Assembly (NCBI GenBank): GCA_020850015.1
Contig: JADZFF010000089.1
Coordinates: 1 to 32,420, forward strand
Length of the DNA: 32,420 nt
DNA from: Bdellovibrionales bacterium
GTDB taxonomy: Bacteria > Bdellovibrionota > UBA1018 > JADZFF01
Direction of reading: 5' to 3'
A model generated the notes under the pieces. The model was given only the letters and a program-made list of their open reading frames with translations. It did not search any database and had not been told where the DNA came from. The translations under genes and the position numbers were made by a program. Positions 24,933 through 32,420 of this stretch are shown one piece after another; position 1 is the stretch's first letter; every line of letters starts with the position of its first letter.

Positions 24933-26607
24933 TACTGGCCCCGGAGCGGACACCCTTGATCGACACCTCGGTCTCCCGCTTCGGGGCTTTTTTGCGTCTG
25001 CCGGGCAGCAGGAGCGCCGCGCAGAAGGGCAGCAGCCATTCGAGGGAAGCAGCGGCCTGAGTGAGCGGCGGCTGATCGGCCGAACGCATCAGGGTTCCCC
25101 CGCAGCCGCCCCCCGGAGGGTTCTGCGAGGGTTCCACGAGGGTCAGCCGCTCCGTCGATACAGCCTGCCCGCCGCTCGTGGTCGCGGTCACGGTGGCTTC
25201 ACCCGCGGCGAGAGCCTGAGCCTCGCCGGTTCGAGAGTCGATCCGGATGCGGTCCGCCGGTTCGGCGGAGTAGCTCAGGCCGCCCTGGGCGCTCCGGGCG
25301 GAGAAGGTGAACCGGCTTCCCACGGCCAGTGTCAGGCGCCGGGGCCAGAGCTGGAGTCCGGGCTGGCGCAGAAGCTCGAGCGCGAGGCCGGCATCCAGGT
25401 CTCCGCCCGTGGAGAGGCGCCCCGAGTAGGCGTCCCGGGGGTTCGTGGCCGCGAGAAGCAGGTTGCGCAGCTCGGTTACCGTGAGCAGGGGGTCCGCCGC
25501 GAGCGCTAGTGCCGCCACGCCGGAGACCATGGGCGCCGCCATGGAGGTGCCGCTCAGACGTTTATACCCTCCTGCAAGGAAGGTGGAGAGGATCGAGGAG
25601 CCCGGAGCCGCGAGATCCACGCTGAGCTTCCCGAAGTTGGAGAAGCCCGAAAGCGTTCCGTTCTCCGCGGAGCTGGCTACGGAAAGCAGGGTGGGGGATT
25701 CGTAGCTGGAAGGGTAGTGGGGTTTGTAGTCCGTATCGGTGGTGTCGTTGCCGGCCGCGGCCACGGCGAGCATTCCCCGGGCGTGGGCGTGATCCAAAGC
25801 GTCCGCGAGCGCGCGGGAATGCCCGGAACCGCCCCAGCTCATGTTCAGCACGCGGGCCCCCTGTTCGGCCGCGTAGAGCACTGTTTTCACTCCGTCGGCG
25901 GTGGATCCTGAGCCGTCGTCCCCGAGGAACCGCACCGCCATCAGGCGCACGCGCCAGTTGAGTCCGGTGATGCCTTCCGCATTGTCGCCCTCGGCACCGA
26001 TGATCCCGGCCACGTGCGTGCCATGGCCCTGGACGTCGCTCGGGTCCGCGTCACCGGCGGAGTAGTCCCAGCCGTGCACGTCGTCCACAAGCCCGTTGCC
26101 GTCGTCATCCATGCCGTTGCCAGGCAGCTCGCCGGGGTTGGCCCAGAGCTGGGCGCGGAGGTCGGGGTGGTCGAGCGCCACGCCCGTGTCGCTCACGGCG
26201 ACGACCACCGCGGGCGATCCCTGCGTGACATCCCAGGCGCGCTCGGCGCCGAGGCGCCGCATGCCCTCCTGCTCGGGCCAGCGCGTGTCGTTTGGCGAGG
26301 CCACCGCCCGAACCACTTGGTCGCGCTCAACGAAAGCGACGCTGGGCTCTTTCAGCAGTTCCTCGAGCTCCGCGTCGCTCGGGCTCGCTCCGTCCTCCCG
26401 GCGGGCCTCCACCCAGCCGATGGCTGAGTACCGGTGGAGAATCTTGAATTGCTTGCGCGCGAGCGCGCCGCTGGTTTCGTCGAGAGTGGCGCCGGCCGCG
26501 GCGCGCACCAGAATCGTCGCCGCGATCTCATCCGGCGTCTTGGACTCGGCTGCATGGAGGGGAAAAACGCTCAGGAGGGCCACGACGAGAAAAAGTGGGG
26601 CGCGCAT
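24925..26607 (-). CDS. Secreted subtilisin-family serine protease (S8) with C-terminal anchor signal
   Basis: Signal peptide 1-20; an I9-type propeptide region (about 28-102, ending FVERDQVVRA); then the S8 catalytic domain with Asp D140 (VSDTG), His H195 (GHGTHVAG), oxyanion Asn N287 (AAAGND) and Ser S355 (GTSMAAP). An acidic MDDDGNGLVDD stretch (166-176) may bind calcium. A small beta domain (about 415-492) resembles bacterial Ig-like (BIG2) folds. The C terminus shows a sorting pattern: PPGGGCGG (497-504, C502), a hydrophobic segment 520-535, then RRKK (537-540). This is similar in layout to GlyGly-/MYXO-CTERM tails, but followed by 20 further residues. Length 560. A secreted, surface-anchored protease is inferred; substrates unknown. 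Confidence 0.9.
   Translation of the reverse strand: MRAPLFLVVALLSVFPLHAAESKTPDEIAATILVRAAAGATLDETSGALARKQFKILHRYSAIGWVEARREDGASPSDAELEELLKEPSVAFVERDQVVRAVASPNDTRWPEQEGMRRLGAERAWDVTQGSPAVVVAVSDTGVALDHPDLRAQLWANPGELPGNGMDDDGNGLVDDVHGWDYSAGDADPSDVQGHGTHVAGIIGAEGDNAEGITGLNWRVRLMAVRFLGDDGSGSTADGVKTVLYAAEQGARVLNMSWGGSGHSRALADALDHAHARGMLAVAAAGNDTTDTDYKPHYPSSYESPTLLSVASSAENGTLSGFSNFGKLSVDLAAPGSSILSTFLAGGYKRLSGTSMAAPMVSGVAALALAADPLLTVTELRNLLLAATNPRDAYSGRLSTGGDLDAGLALELLRQPGLQLWPRRLTLAVGSRFTFSARSAQGGLSYSAEPADRIRIDSRTGEAQALAAGEATVTATTSGGQAVSTERLTLVEPSQNPPGGGCGGTLMRSADQPPLTQAAASLEWLLPFCAALLLPGRRKKAPKRETEVSIKGVRSGASMN
24974..24993 (+). terminator. Candidate intrinsic terminator of the HU-family gene
   Basis: A short stem CCCG-CTT-CGGG (24975-24985, extendable by a T-G pair) is followed by GC and six T residues (24988-24993). 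It lies within the antisense 3' coding end of the subtilase gene, about 75 bases after the HU stop. The stem is short, so confidence is modest. Confidence 0.4.
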
Positions 26608-26635
26608 GCCTTCAGGCTAGCGGCTGGACGGCGGA

Positions 26636-27304
26636 TCAGGAAGTGGATTCCACGCGCGTTCGGGTCAGGCGGTCGTGAACGGCGAGGCCTTCCGCGTCGC
26701 GCCACGCGGGCACATAACCCCCGCCGAGGGCCGCGGAGGAGCAGACCCTTCCTAAATGCCTCGCGCAGGCGGCGGCGAATCTCAGGCGCCGACCCGTATC
26801 GGTGGCCACGCGGAGCCCCATCAGCCGCTTTCCTGGGGTGGCGCCCAGACGCGATTCAAAAACGGCGAAGTAGAGGAGCTGCGCCAGGGCGCCCGCCGCG
26901 AGGGCCAGCCCGGGCGAAGGCGCGGCGGTGTTCGTGATGAATGCGCGCGTCAGGGTCGTGATCAGCACCGCGAAAAAAACGCAGACGGAGCTCAGGCCCA
27001 AGTCGAGGGCGCCGGCCCAGACGCGGCGCTCGAATCGGGCGATCGGATGAGGCGGCCCGAGGGCGGGGATCAACGTGAGGCGAGGCGCCCCTTCCGCTGA
27101 GCCCATGAGGTCCGCGGCTTCATGGGTATTGGGAAGCCCCTCGGTCCAGAGGCGGGCGTTGGAGGCGAGCTCCCCGCGGCGCCAGCGCTCCTGCAGCTCG
27201 GCGAGGGAGAAGGGCCCCTCGGATCCGCCTTCCGAAAGCAGATACCAGGAGGACTCAGATTCGGCGGCGGATCTTGCGGAACTCCCACGGGGCGGGCGGG
27301 CCAT
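26636..27304 (-). CDS. GYF-domain / RDD-family membrane protein
   Basis: An N-terminal GYF_2 domain (about residues 19-60: WYLLSEGGSEGPFSLAELQERW...W) is joined to a C-terminal RDD domain with predicted membrane helices at about 95-116 and 128-148. RDD hallmarks are RFERRVWAGALDLGL, GATPGKRLMGLRV and the terminal LAVHDRLTRTRV. The ATG at 27304 is chosen because GGAGGTG lies at ideal distance; an in-frame ATG at 27319 has only a close GAGAAAG. The product is 222 residues. RDD proteins are small membrane proteins, some linked to transport, without a general assigned function. It follows hemH on the same strand after 62 bases and is probably co-transcribed with it. Confidence 0.82.
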   Translation of the reverse strand: MARPPRGSSARSAAESESSWYLLSEGGSEGPFSLAELQERWRRGELASNARLWTEGLPNTHEAADLMGSAEGAPRLTLIPALGPPHPIARFERRVWAGALDLGLSSVCVFFAVLITTLTRAFITNTAAPSPGLALAAGALAQLLYFAVFESRLGATPGKRLMGLRVATDTGRRLRFAAACARHLGRVCSSAALGGGYVPAWRDAEGLAVHDRLTRTRVESTS

Positions 27305-27366
27305 CGATGGCACCTCCATGCTTTCTCGATCGGGTGCCGGTGGGGGGGCCTTGAGGGGCCGGCAGA

Positions 27367-28446
27367 TCAGGTGGAGGCGGAGTCTGCCTGGAGGACCAGA
27401 TTCTTGACGGCTTCCGAGAAATCGCGCCCTCCGTTGAGCGAGGGGACCAGGCGCAGCTCGGAGCCCCCCGCCTCGTGGAAGACCTCGGCGGCGCGGATCT
27501 GGATCTCCTCGAGGGTCTCCAGGCAGTCGGCCACGAATGAGGGGCAGACCACGGCCAGCGTGCGCACGCCGCGGCCCGCGAGCCCCCGAAGCGTCGATTC
27601 GGTGTCGGGGCCGATCCACTGGGCGCGCCCCAGTCGGGACTGAAAACTGAGGCTCCATCGCGAGGGCGGAAGCTTCGCCCGCTCCGCCAGGGCCCGCGCC
27701 GTGGCCACGCACTGGGCGCGGTAGCAGCCCGGCGAGGCGGGGGGCCGCGCGAAGCTGCACTGTTCCCCGGTGCAGGTGCCGGTGGGATCCGAGCGTTGGA
27801 TCTGCCGCAAGGGCAGCCCATGGAAGCTGAAGAGGACGTGCTCCGCCGGAAAGGCCGAAAGCGTTCGCGAGAGCCGGTCCTGAAAGGCGGAGAGAAAGCC
27901 CTCGTCCGCGTGAAAGGGCGGCACCAGACGGGGAGAAGCCGCGTTCACGCCGAATACCCTCCGGTGTTCGCGCCGGATCACCGAGGCCGCGCCGTCCCAG
28001 GCGGCGAAGCTGTGCTGGGGATAGAGCGGAACGGCCACGATCCGGGCGCAGCCTTCGTCGCGCAGGCGGGAAAGGGCCGCGCGCACGGAGGGTTGGCCTA
28101 CCACCATGCCGAGCTCCACCCGGTAACCCTCGCCCAACGCCTGAGCCACTCCCCGTGCATGCGCCAGGGAATGGACGAGCAGGGGCGAGCCCTCGGGGGT
28201 CCAAATCTTGGCGTAGGCCTCCGCCGAGGCGCGCTTTCGACGGGGCACGATCAGCGCATTCACCAGGAACCAGCGCGCGGGCCATGGAATGTCGATGATG
28301 AAGGGGTCCATGAGGAACTGACGCAGGTACCGCCCCACGGCCTGAGGCTCGGGTGCCTCCGGCGTCCCCACGTTCACGAGCAGCACGCCGGTGGGAGCGG
28401 CGGCGGGAGCCTTTGGCGAAGTTTTTGGGTGGATTTCGCCCTTCAT
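27367..28446 (-). CDS. hemH: Ferrochelatase HemH with internal four-cysteine segment
   Basis: Inserts Fe2+ into protoporphyrin IX (or coproporphyrin) at the end of heme synthesis. Marks: LLVNVGTPEAP near the N terminus, PLYPQHS (140-146), SFHGLP with catalytic H209, SLSFQSRLGRAQWIGP, and CPSFVADCLETLEE (E313/E314). Residues C225, C230, C241 and C246 form a C-x4-C-x10-C-x4-C segment between the catalytic His and the C-terminal half. A class of ferrochelatases from Myxococcus and Bdellovibrio holds a [2Fe-2S] cluster in an internal cysteine segment, and this fits that class. Length 359 is typical. It has a Lys/Ala/Pro-rich N terminus and no clear ribosome binding site; only 23 bases separate it from the divergent SRPBCC gene. 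Confidence 0.94.
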   Translation of the reverse strand: MKGEIHPKTSPKAPAAAPTGVLLVNVGTPEAPEPQAVGRYLRQFLMDPFIIDIPWPARWFLVNALIVPRRKRASAEAYAKIWTPEGSPLLVHSLAHARGVAQALGEGYRVELGMVVGQPSVRAALSRLRDEGCARIVAVPLYPQHSFAAWDGAASVIRREHRRVFGVNAASPRLVPPFHADEGFLSAFQDRLSRTLSAFPAEHVLFSFHGLPLRQIQRSDPTGTCTGEQCSFARPPASPGCYRAQCVATARALAERAKLPPSRWSLSFQSRLGRAQWIGPDTESTLRGLAGRGVRTLAVVCPSFVADCLETLEEIQIRAAEVFHEAGGSELRLVPSLNGGRDFSEAVKNLVLQADSAST

Positions 28447-28469
28447 CCGAAGTCTACTAGCCGAACTCT

Positions 28470-29003
28470 ATGTATCTGGAAAGCAAGGACATCGTCGATC
28501 GGCCGGTGGATCAAGTGTTTGCCCTCGTGAGGGATGATCTCCCCAGGCTCGTGCCTTACATGCCCAACGTGGACCGCATCGAGGTCTTGAGCCGCGAGCA
28601 GAAGGACGGCGAGATCCGCATCGTGAACCAGTGGTTCGCGAAGGCCGAGATCCCGGGCCCGCTCAAGAAGGTGATGAAGCCCGAGTACTTCTCATGGAAG
28701 GACACGGCCACCTGGATCGATGCCAAGAAGTGCGTGAACTACAAGATCGAGGCGCTTGCCGCCAAAGGGCTTTTCTCGGTGAAAGGTACCAACACCTTTT
28801 CCCCGATTCACGACGGCGAGAAGACCGAGCTCAAGATCGCCTGCGAGGTGGAGATCAGCCCCGAGAAGATCCCGGGGGTGCCGGGTTTTCTGGCCCGCGG
28901 GCTCAAGACCCCGCTCGAGGCCCTGATCCGGGCGATCATGGAGCCCAACCTCACGAGCCTCGCCAAACAGATCAACAGCTACTTCAAGAAAACGGGCGCC
29001 TGA
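28470..29003 (+). CDS. SRPBCC (START-like) domain protein
   Basis: A 177-residue soluble protein with the polyketide-cyclase/START-like layout: an N-terminal strand (YLESKDIVDRPVDQVFALV), helices (DDLPRLVPYMPNV), a series of beta strands (IRIVNQWFAKAE, ATWIDAKKCVNYKIEAL, TELKIACEVEI) and a long C-terminal helix (EALIRAIMEPNLTSLAKQINSYFKK). These proteins bind hydrophobic ligands; some act in ubiquinone handling or lipid transfer, none definable here. No ribosome binding site is seen before the ATG; a TACTAG element at 28455-28460 could serve as -10 of a nearly leaderless transcript. Divergent from hemH, so a link to porphyrin or lipid handling is only speculation. Confidence 0.75.
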   Translation: MYLESKDIVDRPVDQVFALVRDDLPRLVPYMPNVDRIEVLSREQKDGEIRIVNQWFAKAEIPGPLKKVMKPEYFSWKDTATWIDAKKCVNYKIEALAAKGLFSVKGTNTFSPIHDGEKTELKIACEVEISPEKIPGVPGFLARGLKTPLEALIRAIMEPNLTSLAKQINSYFKKTGA

Positions 29004-29012
29004 GGGCTCGTC

Positions 29013-29037
29013 AATCCGCTGGCGGCCGGAGCGGATT
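29013..29037. repeat. Perfect 8-base inverted repeat after the SRPBCC gene
   Basis: AATCCGCT (29013-29020) and AGCGGATT (29030-29037) pair perfectly around a 9-base loop, starting nine bases after the stop codon. No T-tract follows. Its position suggests a transcript-end hairpin or Rho-independent-like pause. Confidence 0.45.
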
Positions 29038-29114
29038 CCCCTCTCCGCGCCTCCGCGAATGGGTCAAAGCTCGCGCGGTTCTTACCGAAAAGTACGGTTG
29101 GGACCGGAGGGCCT

Positions 29115-32090
29115 TTGAGCGAGTTTCAGGAATCAGATTACTCACCGATTCTCCTCACGGCGATTCGCCGGGGCGTGGTGTTGCCCTTCGACTGCTATCT
29201 CCTGCTGCGGGCGAACGGGCGGATTGTGAGGTACGTGGCGGCGGGCGAGGCCTTCCCCGAGGGGAAGCTCGAACGTCTCTGGAACCACCAGGTGCGACAG
29301 CTGCACATCCACGTGCGGGATCAGGGGGCCTATGAAACCTATGTTCGAGGGTTCCTGGAGAGCGCCGAAGGGAAGGCGGCGGTGGCCGAGCTCGCGCGCG
29401 CGGGCGACCTCGGGAAGGTAGAGGGGGTGCCCGAGTCCCTGGCGGCGACCTTCGAAGCGATCGTCGCAGAGGCGCCGCCGGTAGCCGAGGCGCTGGGCGA
29501 CGTGGCCCAAGAGGAAATTCCCGCCGCCGAGCCCGAGTCCGCCGAATCAGCGGAAGAGCCAGTCGAGAAACCCGCTGAGGTTCCGGCTGCGCCGGTGGAA
29601 CCTCCATCGGAGGCCCTCAGTCAGCACGGGAGGATCATCCAGGTTCTTCAGGGCGGCGTGGAGTACCTGGGGGGCCGTCTCCGCGTGGTCGACACCCTCA
29701 CCGGCGAGGAGAAGGAGACGATCCGCTCGGTGACGGACCGGATCCAGTCGGACATCCAGAAGGCGCGGGGAGCGAAGGGCGGCGAAGAGGCGGTTCAGAT
29801 CATCCACGGCGTGACCCTGAGGATCCAGGACGAGCTTACGCGCGTGAAAGGGCTCCTCGGCGACGACCCCGACCGCATGCAGGCGGTGAAGCCTCATCTG
29901 GAGCGCGTGAACCGGCAGCTCGCGATGCTGGATCAGGCCTCGCGCGCGGCGCATGAGCGGAAGGATGGGGCCGCGCCCTCGCAGCTGATGCGCATCGCGG
30001 GCCGGGCCTGGGACGAGGTGCAGACCGACATCCGCGCCATCCGAAACCTTTCCGAGCCGAAGGACCTGGAGCTGGTGCAGGGTTCGTTGACGGCCATGGT
30101 GCAGGGCCTGGAGGAGGTGCTCGGCGCGAAGCTCTCCCTCGGATCCGGATCGCCCGGGACCGGGATCGCCGGCGCGGCGCGGTTCATGGATCTCGTGGAT
30201 CAGGTTCACGGGGGAGCCACGCGCGTGGCCGCGCTCGCCAGGGCCGCCGCTGGCGAGCTGCCATCGGCGAGCCAAGAGGTTCAATCGAAGGCCGCGCTCC
30301 TGAAGGAGCTCGTCGCGCAGGTGGAGCCGTCGGCCGCGGGCGGGGCAGTCGGCGGAGGGGGGGCAAGAGGCTCGCTCGTCGCGGCGGGGGAAGCGGGAGC
30401 CGGGGGCGGCGGAGGGGGGGCGAAAGGGTCGCTCAAGGGGCAAAGCATCCATGAAGGCGAGGGCGGCGCGGCGCCGGCCGGTACCAGTGCCTCGTGGTCG
30501 GCGTCGGGCGGCGGGCCGGTGGACCCGCGCTTGGCCGCGGTGGTGAACGAGCAGAACCGCACGATCAAGGAGCTCGTGGGGCGTTTGCGGTCGGCCAAGG
30601 GCATCTACACCATGATCCTGAAAAAATGGGAGGACCTGAAAGCGACGGGCGCGCAGAGGTTCAGCGACGCCGAACGCTCGCTGGCCGAGGATCTCTCCAC
30701 CAAGATCCAAGGCTTCGGCGAAACTTACCTTGGCACCGAGATCGCGTCTCGCAGCCTGATCTCGCTCAATCTCCGGTTGGGCGAGATCACGGGGGTGAAG
30801 GCGGAGGGAGTGGGGGAGATCCAGATCAAGGAAAAGGCGGAGAACTCGGACGAAGGGGAAGGCGGGGAACCCGGCCTCAAATCCAGCAAGGATCTCCAGC
30901 TTCCCCCTGAGAGCGGAGCGAACGCCTCGGCGGAGGAACTCCGCTCCGAGAACAAGATCCTGCGCGTGCAGGTGCAGAACGCCAAGGCGCTCCTGGAGAG
31001 CTGCGAGAAGAAGATTCACGAGCTGAGCCGCCTGCATGAGGACGGCAGCGGCTACGCCGACTCGATCGAGAAGGAGCTCGCGGCCCTGACGGAGGAATAC
31101 GAGAAGATCCGCGTCAAGTACGACGACGCCGAGGGGAGGGCCCACCGCTCGGTGGAAGCCGCCGAGGCCTCGGCCCGCGACGCCTACCAGGCCAAGCAGG
31201 AGGCCTCGAACAAGGACGAGATCATCCGCGATCTCAACTCCAAGCTCGACACGCTGGAGTCCGAGCTCAAGAACTACCGCGGGATGGTGCGGGCCGTGGG
31301 CGATCAGGTGAAGGTGACGCCGGAGTTGCTTGAGCAGATGGACCTGCCGCCCGAGGCTCGCAGCCAGCTGCGCGAACAGGAGGCGGCGCTGCGGCGCTAT
31401 GAGAGCGAGATGGAGAATAAGCGTGGCGAGCTGAGGCAGCTTCGCAAGGAGCTCGCGCGCCAGATGGGCAAGGCGCAGGAAAACGCGCTGTTCAAGAAGC
31501 AGATGTCCCAGAAGTTCGACAAGATCAAGCTCGACGTCGACATGGCCCGTGGGCGGGAGTCCGGGTTGAACCGCAAGGTGATCATGGTGACGAACCTGCT
31601 CGACGACTCTCGAAGGAGTATTTCTAAGCTGACCCAGGTGAACGAGGAGCTGCGCGCGGACCGGATGGAATACATGAACCGCACGAACCAGGCCCTTCGC
31701 GACTACAAGGACATGATGAGCAAGGCGAACACCCTCGATCGGCACGTCCAGGCCGAAATTCAGCGCGGTAGGTCGCTCGTGGAGCAGAACGAGACGCTGA
31801 AATCCAAGCTCCGAGAGATCTCGACGCGGTTTGCCGACCTCCAGAAGGAGTTCAAGTCGCTCGAGGGCGACCACAAGCGCATGAAGCGGCTCATCGACGG
31901 CTCGGACGGGAGCGCGCCGATGGGCGGCGGGGAGAACAGCCCGATCGTGCTCCAACGGAAGCTCGATGCGCTGGAGCAGGAAAAAAGGACGCTCGCCAAG
32001 TGGTACGCCGACGAAAAGAAGAAGAGCGGGCAGCTCGCGGCCCAGATCAAGAAGATGAAAGAGGGAGCGGGCGGCGGCCAGGCCGCCTAG
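29115..32090 (+). CDS. Large coiled-coil protein with N-terminal alpha/beta sensory-like domain
   Basis: A 991-residue soluble protein. Residues about 8-85 form a compact domain (VVLPFDCYLLLRANGRIVRYVAAGEAFPEGKLERLW, then VRQLHIHVRDQGAYETYVRGFL), resembling the small module found ahead of HD-GYP or response-type domains in related bacteria. An acidic Pro/Glu linker (about 119-165) and a helical region (about 168-400) follow. Then comes a Gly-rich segment (about 405-470, with repeated GGGG and GSL units), a helical block (480-580), and a long coiled coil (about 608-990) with dense Glu/Lys/Leu heptads. No signal peptide or membrane helix. The start is TTG at 29115, preceded by GGAGGG at good spacing. 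Structural, cytoskeletal or polar scaffold function is possible but unproven. Confidence 0.85.
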   Translation: MSEFQESDYSPILLTAIRRGVVLPFDCYLLLRANGRIVRYVAAGEAFPEGKLERLWNHQVRQLHIHVRDQGAYETYVRGFLESAEGKAAVAELARAGDLGKVEGVPESLAATFEAIVAEAPPVAEALGDVAQEEIPAAEPESAESAEEPVEKPAEVPAAPVEPPSEALSQHGRIIQVLQGGVEYLGGRLRVVDTLTGEEKETIRSVTDRIQSDIQKARGAKGGEEAVQIIHGVTLRIQDELTRVKGLLGDDPDRMQAVKPHLERVNRQLAMLDQASRAAHERKDGAAPSQLMRIAGRAWDEVQTDIRAIRNLSEPKDLELVQGSLTAMVQGLEEVLGAKLSLGSGSPGTGIAGAARFMDLVDQVHGGATRVAALARAAAGELPSASQEVQSKAALLKELVAQVEPSAAGGAVGGGGARGSLVAAGEAGAGGGGGGAKGSLKGQSIHEGEGGAAPAGTSASWSASGGGPVDPRLAAVVNEQNRTIKELVGRLRSAKGIYTMILKKWEDLKATGAQRFSDAERSLAEDLSTKIQGFGETYLGTEIASRSLISLNLRLGEITGVKAEGVGEIQIKEKAENSDEGEGGEPGLKSSKDLQLPPESGANASAEELRSENKILRVQVQNAKALLESCEKKIHELSRLHEDGSGYADSIEKELAALTEEYEKIRVKYDDAEGRAHRSVEAAEASARDAYQAKQEASNKDEIIRDLNSKLDTLESELKNYRGMVRAVGDQVKVTPELLEQMDLPPEARSQLREQEAALRRYESEMENKRGELRQLRKELARQMGKAQENALFKKQMSQKFDKIKLDVDMARGRESGLNRKVIMVTNLLDDSRRSISKLTQVNEELRADRMEYMNRTNQALRDYKDMMSKANTLDRHVQAEIQRGRSLVEQNETLKSKLREISTRFADLQKEFKSLEGDHKRMKRLIDGSDGSAPMGGGENSPIVLQRKLDALEQEKRTLAKWYADEKKKSGQLAAQIKKMKEGAGGGQAA

Positions 32091-32161
32091 GATCGCGGGC
32101 GCTAGGTCTTATTTGGTTTCGCATATCCTCAGCGGCTCGCGCCACCAAAGTCCCGGTCGCG

Positions 32162-32190
32162 TTGCGCGTTGCGAAGGTCGTCGATACACT
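32162..32190 (+). promoter_or_regulatory. Candidate promoter of the last gene
   Basis: TTGCGC (32162-32167) and TACACT (32185-32190) with a 17-base spacer. A start near 32197 leaves a short leader with an AAGGGG binding site (32199-32204). The same TACACT -10 is proposed for ftsH. The -35 is weak. Confidence 0.35.
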
Positions 32191-32212
32191 CGGCGCCAAG
32201 GGGAATGCGCCA

Positions 32213-32420
32213 ATGCAACTACGACGCGCGAGCGGGACGCTCACGAGTGCGGCGATCGGGTTCTTTCTGTTTTTGTGTCTGGCGCCAGACGCGCGGGCTG
32301 CGGAGGTTGCGCTTTCGCCCGACGGCAAGGCCTGGATGACCGAGGAGTCCGGCATACGTGTGCTGAGGCTCTCGGGCACGGAGGTCGAGATGGCGGCCCA
32401 GCACGGGGCTCTCGCGCGCG
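32213..32420 (+). CDS. Exported protein, 3'-truncated by window edge, possibly C45-type hydrolase
   Basis: From the ATG at 32213 the visible 69 codons encode a signal peptide (about 1-29: basic start, hydrophobic AAIGFFLFLCLA, cleavage at ARA|AEV) and the start of a mature domain. The phrase VLRLSGTEVEMAAQHGALARA resembles the N-terminal block of C45-type (acyl-CoA:6-aminopenicillanate acyltransferase-like) and phospholipase-B-like N-terminal-nucleophile hydrolases (G-x-x-x-E-x-G-x-Q-x-G-x-L). The catalytic cysteine would lie beyond the window. AAGGGG precedes the ATG at a good distance. The exported nature is fairly sure; the family is tentative. Confidence 0.6.
   Translation, partial: MQLRRASGTLTSAAIGFFLFLCLAPDARAAEVALSPDGKAWMTEESGIRVLRLSGTEVEMAAQHGALAR

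Noticed and set aside
27305..28285. N-terminal extension of the RDD protein frame across hemH
   Set aside because: The sequence before 27304 is a frame shadow of ferrochelatase; a GGAGGTG binding site supports the internal start.
30330..30520. G-rich repeats as a possible tandem repeat or G-quadruplex array
   Set aside because: The G-runs are explained by Gly codons in the hinge of the coiled-coil protein and are not regular enough to call a repeat array; no separate claim made.
29547..31955. 802-codon minus-strand frame opposite the coiled-coil gene
   Set aside because: Leu/His/Arg-rich mirror of Glu/Lys/Gln codons of the coiled coil; no start context or domain.

Overview
The window is GC-rich, densely packed bacterial chromosome, almost entirely core housekeeping genes with a strong G/C preference at third codon positions. 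The gene content points to a Gram-negative of the Bdellovibrionota/Myxococcota (former deltaproteobacterial) type: exported and outer-membrane proteins, BamB/YfgM-like factors, CdaA-CdaR-GlmM in a Gram-negative setting, and a ferrochelatase with an internal four-cysteine segment of the kind described from Myxococcus and Bdellovibrio. This placement is inference; there is no rRNA gene to confirm it. I saw no tRNA or rRNA genes, CRISPR array, insertion sequence or prophage.

Layout. (1) 1-8952, plus strand: the 3' part of tilS, then ftsH, cdaA, cdaR (ybbR), glmM, pdxJ, a fused nnrE-nnrD and tsaE. Genes are tightly spaced and several overlap. This is tRNA-lysidine synthesis, membrane proteolysis, c-di-AMP synthesis tied to cell-wall precursor supply, vitamin B6 synthesis, NAD(P)HX repair and the t6A helper ATPase. 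(2) 8972-9979, minus: an unrecognised Pro/Ala-rich protein, followed by a 382-base AT-richer gap holding a promoter and a 28-base imperfect palindrome. (3) 10362-14722, plus: an apparent sulfur-relay operon of an Rrf2 regulator lacking the IscR cluster cysteines, a cysteine desulfurase, a divergent MnmA-like tRNA thiolase with an altered PP-loop, and an MtaB-like methylthiotransferase. All neighbours overlap or nearly touch. (4) 14719-17652, minus: two exported phosphatases, one PTP-like and one a 5'-nucleotidase. (5) 17779-20942, plus: rnc-era-der, the RNA/ribosome maturation genes. (6) 20947-22222, minus: two overlapping outer-membrane-type genes, the first broken by one in-frame stop. (7) 22291-24333, plus: YfgM-like and BamB-like envelope factors, probably from a leaderless promoter. 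(8) 24525-24899, plus: an HU-family protein with a good promoter and a structured leader. (9) 24925-28446, minus: a secreted subtilase with a C-terminal anchor signal, a GYF-RDD membrane protein and ferrochelatase. (10) 28470-32420, plus: an SRPBCC protein, a 991-residue coiled-coil protein and the start of an exported protein cut by the window edge.

The most interesting points are the sulfur-relay operon (cysteine-less Rrf2, palindrome over its promoter, MnmA-like protein with Asp replaced by Ala in the PP-loop), and several replacements at normally conserved residues in otherwise ordinary enzymes (FtsH sensor-1 Asn to His, RNase III metal-site Asp to Ser, Der second P-loop Asn to His). Others are the nonsense-interrupted outer-membrane gene, the probable leaderless transcript, and the hairpin-rich leader of the HU gene. 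I found no clear multi-gene system of a wholly new kind; the sulfur operon is the nearest candidate.
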